Shown piece by piece: positions 49,305 through 63,148 of a stretch of 64,000 nucleotides of DNA (positions are counted from its first letter, which is position 1; each line of letters begins with the position of its first letter). Source of the DNA: Osedax frankpressi (Eukaryota > Annelida > Polychaeta > Sabellida > Siboglinidae); assembly GCA_964035775.1 (NCBI GenBank), contig CAXIVS010000612.1, forward strand, positions 496,001 through 560,000, written 5' to 3'. The translations under genes were made by a program, and so were the position numbers. The notes under the pieces are model-generated. The model had not been told where the DNA came from. It did not search any database and saw only the letters and a program-made list of their open reading frames with translations.

Positions 49305-50150
49305 TAACTCTATATGATATAACTCTATATGATATAACTCTATAAGATATAACTCTATAAGATATAAGTCTATATGATATAACTCTATATGTTATAACTC
49401 TATATAATATAACTCTATATGATATAACTCTATATGATATAACTCAATAAGACATAACTCTATATGATATAATTCTATAAGATATAACTCTATATAATAT
49501 AACTCAATAAGATATAACTCTATAAGATATAACTCTATATGATATAACTCTATAAGATATAACTCTATATAATATAACTCAATAAGATATAACTCTATAA
49601 GATATAACTCTATATGATATAACTCTATAAGATATAACTCAATAAGATATAACTCTATAAGATATAACTCTATAAGATATAACTCTATAAGATATAACTC
49701 TATAATATATAACTTTATTAGATATAACTCTATATGATATAACTCTATATGATATAACTCTATATGATATAACTCTATATGATATAACTCTATATGATAT
49801 AACTCTATATGATATAACTCTATATAATATAACTCAATAAGATATAACTCTATAAGATATAACTCTATAAGATATAACTCTATAAGATATAACTCTATAA
49901 GATATAACTCTATAAGATATAACTCTATAAGATATAACTCTATAAGATATAACTCTATAAGATATAACTCTATATAATATAACTCTATAAGATATAACTA
50001 TATATGATATAACTATATAAGATATAACTCTATAAGATATAACTCTATATAATATAACTCTAAGATATAACGCTATATGATATAACTATATATGATATAA
50101 CTCATATGATATAACTCTATATGATATAACTCTATATGATATAACTCTAT
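47196..50150 (+). repeat. Higher-order unit, class A start and class B end, 2955 bp
   Basis: The doubled 0.45-kb sub-block is present (aacgattta near 47877, gcaataac 48270) and gttataac is at 49391. It ends with ctcatat at 50101, the class B mark. Confidence 0.75.
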
Positions 50151-52359
50151 GATATATAACTTTATAAGATATAACTCTATATGATATAACTCTATAAGAT
50201 ATAACTCTATAAGATATAACACTATAAGATATAACTCTATAAGATATAACTCTATAAGATATAACTCTATAAGATATAACTCAATAAGATATAACTCTAT
50301 AAGATATAACTCTATATGATATAACTCTAAGATATAACTCTATATGATATAACTCAATAAGATATAACTCTATAAGATATAACTCTATATGATATAACTC
50401 AACAAGACATAACTCTATATGATATAACTCTATAAGATATAACTCTAATAGATATAACTCTAAGATATAACGCTATATGATATAACTATATATGATATAA
50501 CTATATATGATATAACTATATATGATATAACTCTATATGCAATAACTCTATATGATATAACTCTATATGATATAACTCTATATGATATAACTCTTTATGA
50601 TATAACTCTATATGATATAACTCTATATGATATAACTCATTATGATATAACTCTATAAGATATAACACTATAAGATATAACTCTATAAGATATAACTCTA
50701 TAAGATATAACTCTATAAGATATAACTCAATAAGATATAACTCTATATGATATAACTCTAAGATATAACTCTATATGATATAACTCAATAAGATATAACT
50801 CTATAAGATATAACTCTATATGATATAACTCAACAAGACATATCTCTATATGATATAACTCTATAAGATATAACTCTAATAGATATAACTCTAAGATATA
50901 ACGCTATATGATATAACTATATATGATATAACTCTATAAGATATAACTCTATAAGATATAACTCTATATAATATAACTCTATAAGATATAACTCTATATG
51001 ATATAATTCTATAAGATATAACTCTATAAGATATAACTCTATAAGATATAACTCTATATGATATAACTTTATAATATATAACTTTATAAGATATAACTCA
51101 ATAAGATATAACTCTATAAGATATAACTCTATCTGATATAACTCTATAAGATATAACTCTATATAATATAACTCTATAAGATATAACTCTATATGATATA
51201 ACTCTATAAGATATAACTCTATATAATATAACTCAATAAGATATAACTCTATAAGATATAACTCTATAAGATATAACTCTATAAGATATAACTCAATAAG
51301 ATATAACTCTATAAGATATAACTCTATAAGATATAACTCTATATGATATAACTCAATAAGATATAACTCTATAAGATATAACTCTATATAATATAACTCT
51401 ATAAGATATAACTCTATATAATATAACTCTATTAGATATAACTCTATATGATATAACTCTATAAGATATAACTCTATATAATATAACTCAATAAGATATA
51501 ACTCTATAAGATATAACTCTATAAGATATAACTCTATATAATATAACTCTATAAGATATAACTCTATATGATATAACTCTATATGATATAACTCTATATG
51601 ATATAACTCTATAAGATATAACTCTATAAGATATAAGTCTATATGATATAACTCTATATGTTATAACTCTATATAATATAACTCTATATGATATAACTCT
51701 ATATGATATAACTCAATAAGACATAACTCTATATGATATAATTCTATAAGATATAACTCTATATAATATAACTCAATAAGATATAACTCTATAAGATATA
51801 ACTCTATATGATATAACTCTATAAGATATAACTCTATATAATATAACTCAATAAGATATAACTCTATAAGATATAACTCTATATGATATAACTCTATAAG
51901 ATATAACTCAATAAGATATAACTCTATAAGATATAACTCTATAAGATATAACTCTATAAGATATAACTCTATAATATATAACTTTATTAGATATAACTCT
52001 ATATGATATAACTCTATATGATATAACTCTATATGATATAACTCTATATGATATAACTCTATATGATATAACTCTATATAATATAACTCAATAAGATATA
52101 ACTCTATAAGATATAACTCTATAAGATATAACTCTATAAGATATAACTCTATAAGATATAACTCTATAAGATATAACTCTATATAATATAACTCTATAAG
52201 ATATAACTATATATGATATAACTATATAAGATATAACTCTATAAGATATAACTCTATATAATATAACTCTAAGATATAACGCTATATGATATAACTATAT
52301 ATGATATAACTCATATGATATAACTCTATATGATATAACTCTATATGATATAACTCTAT
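50151..52359 (+). repeat. Shortened higher-order unit, class B, 2209 bp
   Basis: About 60 bp after the landmark the order skips to cactataagat (50221). It then runs through caacaagacataac (class A first sub-block type) to gcaataac (50539) and gttataac (51660). This is a recombinant with an internal deletion, in register. Confidence 0.74.
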
Positions 52360-53679
52360 GATATATAACTTTATAAGATATAACTCTATATGATATAACT
52401 CTATAAGATATAACTCTATAAGATATAACTCTATATAATATAACTCTATAAGATATAACTCAATAAGATATAACTCTATATGATATAACTTAATAAGATA
52501 TAATTCTATAAGATATAACTCTATATGATATAACTATATATGATATAACTATATATGATATAACAATATATGATATAACTCTATATGCAATAACTCTATA
52601 TGATATAACTCTATATGATATAACTCTATATGATATAACTCTTTATGATATAACTCTATATGATATAACTCTATATGATATAACTCATTATGATATAACT
52701 CTATAAGATATAACACTATAAGATATAACTCTATAAGATATAACTCTATAAGATATAACTCTATAAGATATAACTCAATAAGATATAACTCTATAAGATA
52801 TAACTCTATATGATATAACTCTAAGATATAACTCTATATGATATAACTCAATAAGATATAACTCTATAAGATATAACTCTATATGATATAACTCAACAAG
52901 ACATATCTCTATATGATATAACTCTATAAGATATAACTCTAATAGATATAACTCTAAGATATAACGCTATATGATATAACTATATATGATATAACTCTAT
53001 AAGATATATCTCTATAAGATATAACTCTATATAATATAACTCTATAAGATATAACTCTATATGATATAATTCTATAAGATATAACTCTATAAGATATAAC
53101 TCTATAAGATATAACTCTATATGATATAACTTTATAATATATAACTTTATAAGATATAACTCAATAAGATATAACTCTATAAGATATAACTCTATCTGAT
53201 ATAACTCTATAAGATATAACTCTATATAATATAACTCTATAAGATATAACTCTATATGATATAACTCTATAAGATATAACTCTATATAATATAACTCAAT
53301 AAGATATAACTCTATAAGATATAACTCTATAAGATATAACTCAATAAGATATAACTCTATAAGATATAACTCTATAAGATATAACTCTATATGATATAAC
53401 TCAATAAGATATAACTCTATAAGATATAACTCTATATAATATAACTCTATAAGATATAACTCTATATAATATAACTCTATTAGATATAACTCTATATGAT
53501 ATAACTCTATAAGATATAACTCTATATAATATAACTCAATAAGATATAACTCTATAAGATATAACTCTATAAGATATAACTCTATATAATATAACTCTAT
53601 AAGATATAACTCTATATGATATAACTCTATATGATATAACTCTATATGATATAACTCTATAAGATATAACTCTATAAGA

Positions 53680-55907
53680 TATAAGTCTATATGATATAAC
53701 TCTATATGTTATAACTCTATATAATATAACTCTATATGATATAACTCTATATGATATAACTCAATAAGACATAACTCTATATGATATAATTCTATAAGAT
53801 ATAACTCTATATAATATAACTCAATAAGATATAACTCTATATAATATAACTCAATAAGATATAACTCTATAAGATATAACTCTATATAATATAACTCAAT
53901 AAGATATAACTCTATAAGATATAACTCTATATGATATAACTCTATAAGATATAACTCAATAAGATATAACTCTATAAGATATAACTCTATAAGATATAAC
54001 TCTATAAGATATAACTCTATAATATATAACTTTATTAGATATAACTCTATATGATATAACTCTATATGATATAACTCTATATGATATAACTATATATGAT
54101 ATAACTCTATATGATATAACTCTATATGATATAACTCTATATGATATAACTCTATATAATATAACTCAATAAGATATAACTCTATAAGATATAACTCTAT
54201 AAGATATAACTCTATAAGATATAACTCTATAAGATATAACTCTATAAGATATAACTCTATATAATATAACTCTATAAGATATAACTATATATGATATAAC
54301 TATATAAGATATAACTCTATAAGATATAACTCTATATAATATAACTCTAAGATATAACGCTATATGATATAACTATATATGATATAACTCATATGATATA
54401 ACTCTATATGATATAACTCTTTATGATATAACTCTATATGATATAACTCTATATGATATAACTCATTATGATATAACTCTATAAGATATAACACTATAAG
54501 ATATAACTCTATAAGATATAACTCTATAAGATATAACTCTATAAGATATAACTCAATAAGATATAACTCTATAAGATATAACTCTATATGATATAACTCT
54601 AAGATATAACTCTATATGATATAACTCAATAAGATATAACTCTATAAGATATAACTCTATATGATATAACTCAACAAGACATATCTCTATATGATATAAC
54701 TCTATAAGATATAACTCTAATAGATATAACTCTAAGATATAACGCTATATGATATAATTCTATAAGATATAACTCTATAAGATATAACTCTATAAGATAT
54801 AACTCTATATGATATAACTTTATAATATATAACTTTATAAGATATAACTCAATAAGATATAACTCTATAAGATATAACTCTATCTGATATAACTCTATAA
54901 GATATAACTCTATATAATATAACTCTATAAGATATAACTCTATATGATATAACTCTATAAGATATAACTCTATATAATATAACTCAATAAGATATAACTC
55001 TATAAGATATAACTCTATAAGATATAACTCTATAAGATATAACTCAATAAGATATAACTCTATAAGATATAACTCTATAAGATATAACTCTATATGATAT
55101 AACTCAATAAGATATAACTCTATAAGATATAACTCTATATAATATAACTCTATAAGATATAACTCTATATAATATAACTCTATTAGATATAACTCTATAT
55201 GATATAACTCTATAAGATATAACTCTATATAATATAACTCAATAAGATATAACTCTATAAGATATAACTCTATAAGATATAACTCTATATAATATAACTC
55301 TATAAGATATAACTCTATATGATATAACTCTATATGATATAACTCTATATGATATAACTCTATAAGATATAACTCTATAAGATATAAGTCTATATGATAT
55401 AACTCTATATGTTATAACTCTATATAATATAACTCTATATGATATAACTCTATATGATATAACTCAATAAGACATAACTCTATATGATATAATTCTATAA
55501 GATATAACTCTATATAATATAACTCAATAAGATATAACTCTATAAGATATAACTCTATATGATATAACTCTATAAGATATAACTCTATATAATATAACTC
55601 AATAAGATATAATTCTATAAGATATAACTCTATATGATATAACTCTATAAGATATAACTCAATAAGATATAACTCTATAAGATATAACTCTATAAGATAT
55701 AACTCTATAAGATATAACTCTATAATATATAACTTTATTAGATATAACTCTATATGATATAACTCTATATGATATAACTCTATATGATATAACTCTATAT
55801 GATATAACTCTATATGATATAACTCTATATGATATAACTCTATATAATATAACTCAATAAGATATAACTCTATAAGATATAACTCTATAAGATATAACTC
55901 TATAAGA
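53680..55907 (+). repeat. 2228-bp tandem duplication, copy 1
   Basis: gttataac (53708 and 55936), the deletion joint (54387 and 56615), and a rare aattctataa variant (55613 and 57841) all recur at exactly 2228 bp. No base differences were noticed apart from one monomer of copy-number change. Ends are uncertain by about 15-30 bp. Confidence 0.86.
54387..54425 (+). repeat. Deletion junction: 20 monomers missing
   Basis: ctcatat and ctttat are 32 bp apart, as at 40126, against 332 bp in intact units. Same joint, same register. Confidence 0.86.
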
Positions 55908-58135
55908 TATAAGTCTATATGATATAACTCTATATGTTATAACTCTATATAATATAACTCTATATGATATAACTCTATATGATATAACTCAATAAGACAT
56001 AACTCTATATGATATAATTCTATAAGATATAACTCTATATAATATAACTCAATAAGATATAACTCTATATAATATAACTCAATAAGATATAACTCTATAA
56101 GATATAACTCTATATAATATAACTCAATAAGATATAACTCTATAAGATATAACTCTATATGATATAACTCTATAAGATATAACTCAATAAGATATAACTC
56201 TATAAGATATAACTCTATAAGATATAACTCTATAAGATATAACTCTATAATATATAACTTTATTAGATATAACTCTATATGATATAACTCTATATGATAT
56301 AACTCTATATGATATAACTATATATGATATAACTCTATATGATATAACTCTATATGATATAACTCTATATGATATAACTCTATATAATATAACTCAATAA
56401 GATATAACTCTATAAGATATAACTCTATAAGATATAACTCTATAAGATATAACTCTATAAGATATAACTCTATAAGATATAACTCTATATAATATAACTC
56501 TATAAGATATAACTATATATGATATAACTATATAAGATATAACTCTATAAGATATAACTCTATATAATATAACTCTAAGATATAACGCTATATGATATAA
56601 CTATATATGATATAACTCATATGATATAACTCTATATGATATAACTCTTTATGATATAACTCTATATGATATAACTCTATATGATATAACTCATTATGAT
56701 ATAACTCTATAAGATATAACACTATAAGATATAACTCTATAAGATATAACTCTATAAGATATAACTCTATAAGATATAACTCAATAAGATATAACTCTAT
56801 AAGATATAACTCTATATGATATAACTCTAAGATATAACTCTATATGATATAACTCAATAAGATATAACTCTATAAGATATAACTCTATATGATATAACTC
56901 AACAAGACATATCTCTATATGATATAACTCTATAAGATATAACTCTAATAGATATAACTCTAAGATATAACGCTATATGATATAATTCTATAAGATATAA
57001 CTCTATAAGATATAACTCTATAAGATATAACTCTATATGATATAACTTTATAATATATAACTTTATAAGATATAACTCAATAAGATATAACTCTATAAGA
57101 TATAACTCTATCTGATATAACTCTATAAGATATAACTCTATATAATATAACTCTATAAGATATAACTCTATATGATATAACTCTATAAGATATAACTCTA
57201 TATAATATAACTCAATAAGATATAACTCTATAAGATATAACTCTATAAGATATAACTCTATAAGATATAACTCAATAAGATATAACTCTATAAGATATAA
57301 CTCTATAAGATATAACTCTATATGATATAACTCAATAAGATATAACTCTATAAGATATAACTCTATATAATATAACTCTATAAGATATAACTCTATATAA
57401 TATAACTCTATTAGATATAACTCTATATGATATAACTCTATAAGATATAACTCTATATAATATAACTCAATAAGATATAACTCTATAAGATATAACTCTA
57501 TAAGATATAACTCTATATAATATAACTCTATAAGATATAACTCTATATGATATAACTCTATATGATATAACTCTATATGATATAACTCTATAAGATATAA
57601 CTCTATAAGATATAAGTCTATATGATATAACTCTATATGTTATAACTCTATATAATATAACTCTATATGATATAACTCTATATGATATAACTCAATAAGA
57701 CATAACTCTATATGATATAATTCTATAAGATATAACTCTATATAATATAACTCAATAAGATATAACTCTATAAGATATAACTCTATATGATATAACTCTA
57801 TAAGATATAACTCTATATAATATAACTCAATAAGATATAATTCTATAAGATATAACTCTATATGATATAACTCTATAAGATATAACTCAATAAGATATAA
57901 CTCTATAAGATATAACTCTATAAGATATAACTCTATAAGATATAACTCTATAATATATAACTTTATTAGATATAACTCTATATGATATAACTCTATATGA
58001 TATAACTCTATATGATATAACTCTATATGATATAACTCTATATGATATAACTCTATATAATATAACTCAATAAGATATAACTCTATAAGATATAACTCTA
58101 TAAGATATAACTCTATAAGATATAACTCTATAAGA
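55908..58135 (+). repeat. 2228-bp tandem duplication, copy 2
   Basis: The joint lies at about 55890-55912, where a uniform tataa run passes directly into the gataagtc monomer that precedes gttataac. That leaves two gttataac marks only 525 bp apart (55411 and 55936). The copy has one fewer tatat monomer near 58040. Confidence 0.84.
56615..56653 (+). repeat. Deletion junction: 20 monomers missing
   Basis: Third copy of the 32-bp joint, 2228 bp after the one at 54387 and carried along by the 2228-bp duplication. Confidence 0.86.
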
Positions 58136-58368
58136 TATAACTCTATAAGATATAACTCTATAAGATATAACTCTATAAGATATAACTCTATATAATATAA
58201 CTCTATAAGATATAACTATATATGATATAACTATATAAGATATAACTCTATAAGATATAACTCTATATAATATAACTCTAAGATATAACGCTATATGATA
58301 TAACTATATATGATATAACTCATATGATATAACTCTATATGATATAACTCTATATGATATAACTCTAT

Positions 58369-60446
58369 GATATATAACTTTATAAGATATAACTCTATAT
58401 GATATAACTCTATAAGATATAACTCTATAAGATATAACTCTATATAATATAACTCTATAAGATATAACTCAATAAGATATAACTCTATATGATATAACTT
58501 AATAAGATATAACTCTATAAGATATAACTCTATATGATATAACTATATATGATATAACTATATATAATATAACTATATATGATATAACTCTATATGCAAT
58601 AACTCTATATGATATAACTCTATATGATATAACTCTATATGATATACCTCTTTATGATATAACTCTATATGATATAACTCTATATGATATAACTCATTAT
58701 GATATAACTCTATAAGATATAACACTATAAGATATAACTCTATAAGATATAACTCTATAAGATATAACTCTATAAGATATAACTCAATAAGATATAACTC
58801 TATAAGATATAACTCTATATGATATAACTCTAAGATATAACTCTATATGATATAACTCAATAAGATATAACTCTATAAGATATAACTCTATATGATATAA
58901 CTCAACAAGACATATCTCTATATGATATAACTCTATAAGATATAACTCTAATAGATATAACTCTAAGATATAACGCTATATGATATAACTATATATGATA
59001 TAACTCTATAAGATATAACTCTATAAGATATAACTCTATATAATATAACTCTATAAGATATAACTCTATATGATATAATTCTATAAGATATAACTCTATA
59101 AGATATAACTCTATAAGATATAACTCTATATGATATAACTTTATAATATATAACTTTATAAGATATAACTCAATAAGATATAACTCTATAAGATATAACT
59201 CTATCTGATATAACTCTATAAGATATAACTCTATATAATATAACTCTATAAGATATAACTCTATATGATATAACTCTATAAGATATAACTCTATATAATA
59301 TAACTCAATAAGATATAACTCTATAAGATATAACTCTATAAGATATAACTCTATAAGATATAACTCAATAAGATATAACTCTATAAGATATAACTCTATA
59401 AGATATAACTCTATATGATATAACTCAATAAGATATAACTCTATAAGATATAACTCTATATAATATAACTCTATAAGATATAACTCTATATAATATAACT
59501 CTATTAGATATAACTCTATATGATATAACTCTATAAGATATAACTCTATATAATATAACTCAATAAGATATAACTCTATAAGATATAACTCTATAAGATA
59601 TAACTCTATATAATATAACTCTATAAGATATAACTCTATATGATATAACTCTATATGATATAACTCTATATGATATAACTCTATAAGATATAACTCTATA
59701 AGATATAAGTCTATATGATATAACTCTATATGTTATAACTCTATATAATATAACTCTATATGATATAACTCTATATGATATAACTCAATAAGACATAACT
59801 CTATATGATATAATTCTATAAGATATAACTCTATATAATATAACTCAATAAGATATAACTCTATAAGATATAACTCTATATGATATAACTCTATAAGATA
59901 TAACTCTATATAATATAACTCAATAAGATATAACTCTATAAGATATAACTCTATATGATATAACTCTATAAGATATAACTCAATAAGATATAACTCTATA
60001 AGATATAACTCTATAAGATATAACTCTATAAGATATAACTCTATAATATATAACTTTATTAGATATAACTCTATATGATATAACTCTATATGATATAACT
60101 CTATATGATATAACTCTATATGATATAACTCTATATGATATAACTCTATATGATATAACTCTATATAATATAACTCAATAAGATATAACTCTATAAGATA
60201 TAACTCTATAAGATATAACTCTATAAGATATAACTCTATAAGATATAACTCTATAAGATATAACTCTATATAATATAACTCTATAAGATATAACTATATA
60301 TGATATAACTATATAAGATATAACTCTATAAGATATAACTCTATATAATATAACTCTAAGATATAACGCTATATGATATAACTATATATGATATAACTCA
60401 TATGATATAACTCTATATGATATAACTCTATATGATATAACTCTAT
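58369..60446 (+). repeat. Higher-order unit, class B, 2078 bp
   Basis: Landmarks gcaataac (58596), gttataac (59732) and ctcatat (60397). It contains the rare ctatatataat monomer shared with about 48232 and a gatatacc variant near 58640. Confidence 0.8.
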
Positions 60447-63148
60447 GATATATAACTTTATAAGATATAACTCTATATGATATAACTCTATAAGATATAA
60501 CTCTATAAGATATAACTCTATATAATATAACTCTATAAGATATAACTCAATAAGATATAACTCTATATGATATAACTTAATAAGATATAACTCTATAAGA
60601 TATAACTCTATATGATATAACTCTATATGATATAACTCTACAAGATATAACTCTATTATATATAACTCTATATGATATAATTCTATAAGATATAACTCTA
60701 TAAGATATAACTTTATAAGATATAACTCTATATGATATAACTCTATATGATATAACTCAATAAGACATAACTCTATATGATATAACTCTATAAGATATAA
60801 CTCTAATAGATATAACTCTAAGATATAACGCTATATGATATAACTATATATGATATAACTTAATAAGATATAACTCTATATGATATAACTCTATATGATA
60901 TAACTCAATAAGATATAACTCTATATAATATAACTCTATAAGATATAACTCTAATAGATATAACTCTAAGATATAACGCTATATGATATAACTATATATG
61001 ATATAACTATATATGATATAACTATATATGATATAACTCTATATGATATAACTCTATATGATATAACTCTATATGATATAACTCTATATGATATAACTCT
61101 TTATGATATAACTCTATATGATATAACTCTATATGATATAACTCATTATGATATAACTCTATAAGATATAACACTATAAGATATAACTCTATAAGATATA
61201 ACTCTATAAGATATAACTCTATATGATATAACTCAACAAGACATAACTCTATATGATATAACTCTATAAGATATAACTCTAATAGATATAACTCTAAGAT
61301 ATAACGCTATATGATATAACTATATATGATATAACTATATATGATATAACTATATATGATATAACTATATATGATATAACTATATATGATATAACTCTAT
61401 ATGATATAACTCTATATGATATAACTCTATATGATATAACTCAATAAGACATAACTCTATATGATATAACTCTATATGATATAACTCTAAGATATAACTC
61501 TATATGATATAACTCAATAAGATATAACTCTATAAGATATAACTCTATATGATATAACTCAACAAGACATATCTCTATATGATATAACTCTATAAGATAT
61601 AACTCTAATAGATATAACTCTAAGATATAACGCTATATGATATAACTATATATGATATAACTCTATAAGATATAACTCTATAAGATATAACTCTATATAA
61701 TATAACTCTATAAGATATAATTCTATATGATATAATTCTATAAGATATAACTCTATAAGATATAACTCTATATGATATAACTTTATAATATATAACTTTA
61801 TAAGATATAACTCAATAAGATATAACTCTATAAGATATAACTCTATCTGATATAACTCTATAAGATATAACTCTATATAATATAACTCTATAAGATATAA
61901 CTCTATATGATATAACTCTATAAGATATAACTCTATATAATATAACTCAATAAGATATAACTCTATAAGATATAACTCTATAAGATATAACTCTATAAGA
62001 TATAACTCAATAAGATATAACTCTATAAGATATAACTCTATAAGATATAACTCTATATGATATAACTCAATAAGATATAACTCTATAAGATATAACTCTA
62101 TATAATATAACTCTATAATATATAACTCTATATAATATAACTCTATTAGATATAACTCTATATGATATAACTCTATAAGATATAACTCTATATAATATAA
62201 CTCAATAAGATATAACTCTATAAGATATAACTCTATAAGATATAACTCTATATAATATAACTCTATAAGATATAACTCTATAAGATATAACTCTATAAGA
62301 TATAACTCTATATGATATAACTCTATTATATATAACTCTATATGGTATAACTCTATAAGATATAACTCTATAAGATATAACTCTATATGATATAACTCTA
62401 TAAGATATAACTCTATAAGATATAACTCAATAAGATATAACTCTCTATGATATAACTCTATAAGATATAACTCTATAAGATATAACTCAATAAGACATAA
62501 CTCTATATGATATAATTCTATAAGATATAACTCTATATAATATAACTCAATAAGATATAACTCTATAAGATATAACTCTATATGATATAACTCTATAAGA
62601 TATAACTCTATATAATATAACTCAATAAGATATAACTCTATAAGATATAACTCTATATGATATAACTCTATAAGATATAACTCAATAAGATATAACTCTA
62701 TAAGATATAACTCTATAAGATATAACTCTATAAGATATAACTCTATAATATATAACTTTATTAGATATAACTCTATATGATATAACTCTATATGATATAA
62801 CTCTATATGATATAACTCTATATGATATAACTCTATATGATATAACTCTATATAATATAACTCAATAAGATATAACTCTATAAGATATAACTCTATAAGA
62901 TATAACTCTATAAGATATAACTCTATAAGATATAACTCTATAAGATATAACTCTATAAGATATAACTCTATATAATATAACTCTATAAGATATAACTATA
63001 TATGATATAACTATATAAGATATAACTCTATAAGATATAACTCTATATAATATAACTCTAAGATATAACGCTATATGATATAACTATATATGATATAACT
63101 CATATGATATAACTCTATATGATATAACTCTATATGATATAACTCTAT
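60447..63148 (+). repeat. Divergent higher-order unit, class B end, 2702 bp
   Basis: It keeps the tattatat and gacataac segment typical of class A starts. It has a reduced and altered sub-block (five ctatatat monomers near 61320-61390) and lacks gcaataac and gttataac altogether. A foreign-looking patch sits at about 62320-62490. Confidence 0.72.
62320..62490 (+). repeat. Patch of left-side type monomers inside a right-side unit
   Basis: The order tattatat, tatat, tataa, tatat, caataa, then the ctctctatgat monomer (about 62437) is otherwise seen only at about 7160-7300, 7480-7600, 9840-9990 and their copy-2 counterparts near 17.8-20.6 kb. It replaces the usual gataagtc and gttataac segment. 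It also holds a unique tatggtat variant. Confidence 0.72.

Larger units (their letters stand above)
52360..58368 (+). repeat. Three class B units, two of them with the 300-bp deletion
   Basis: One intact unit (gcaataac 52587, gttataac 53708) is followed by two units that lack the gatatataac and gcaataac landmarks, beginning at ctcatat 54387 and 56615. gttataac occurs at 53708, 55411, 55936 and 57639. Confidence 0.78.
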
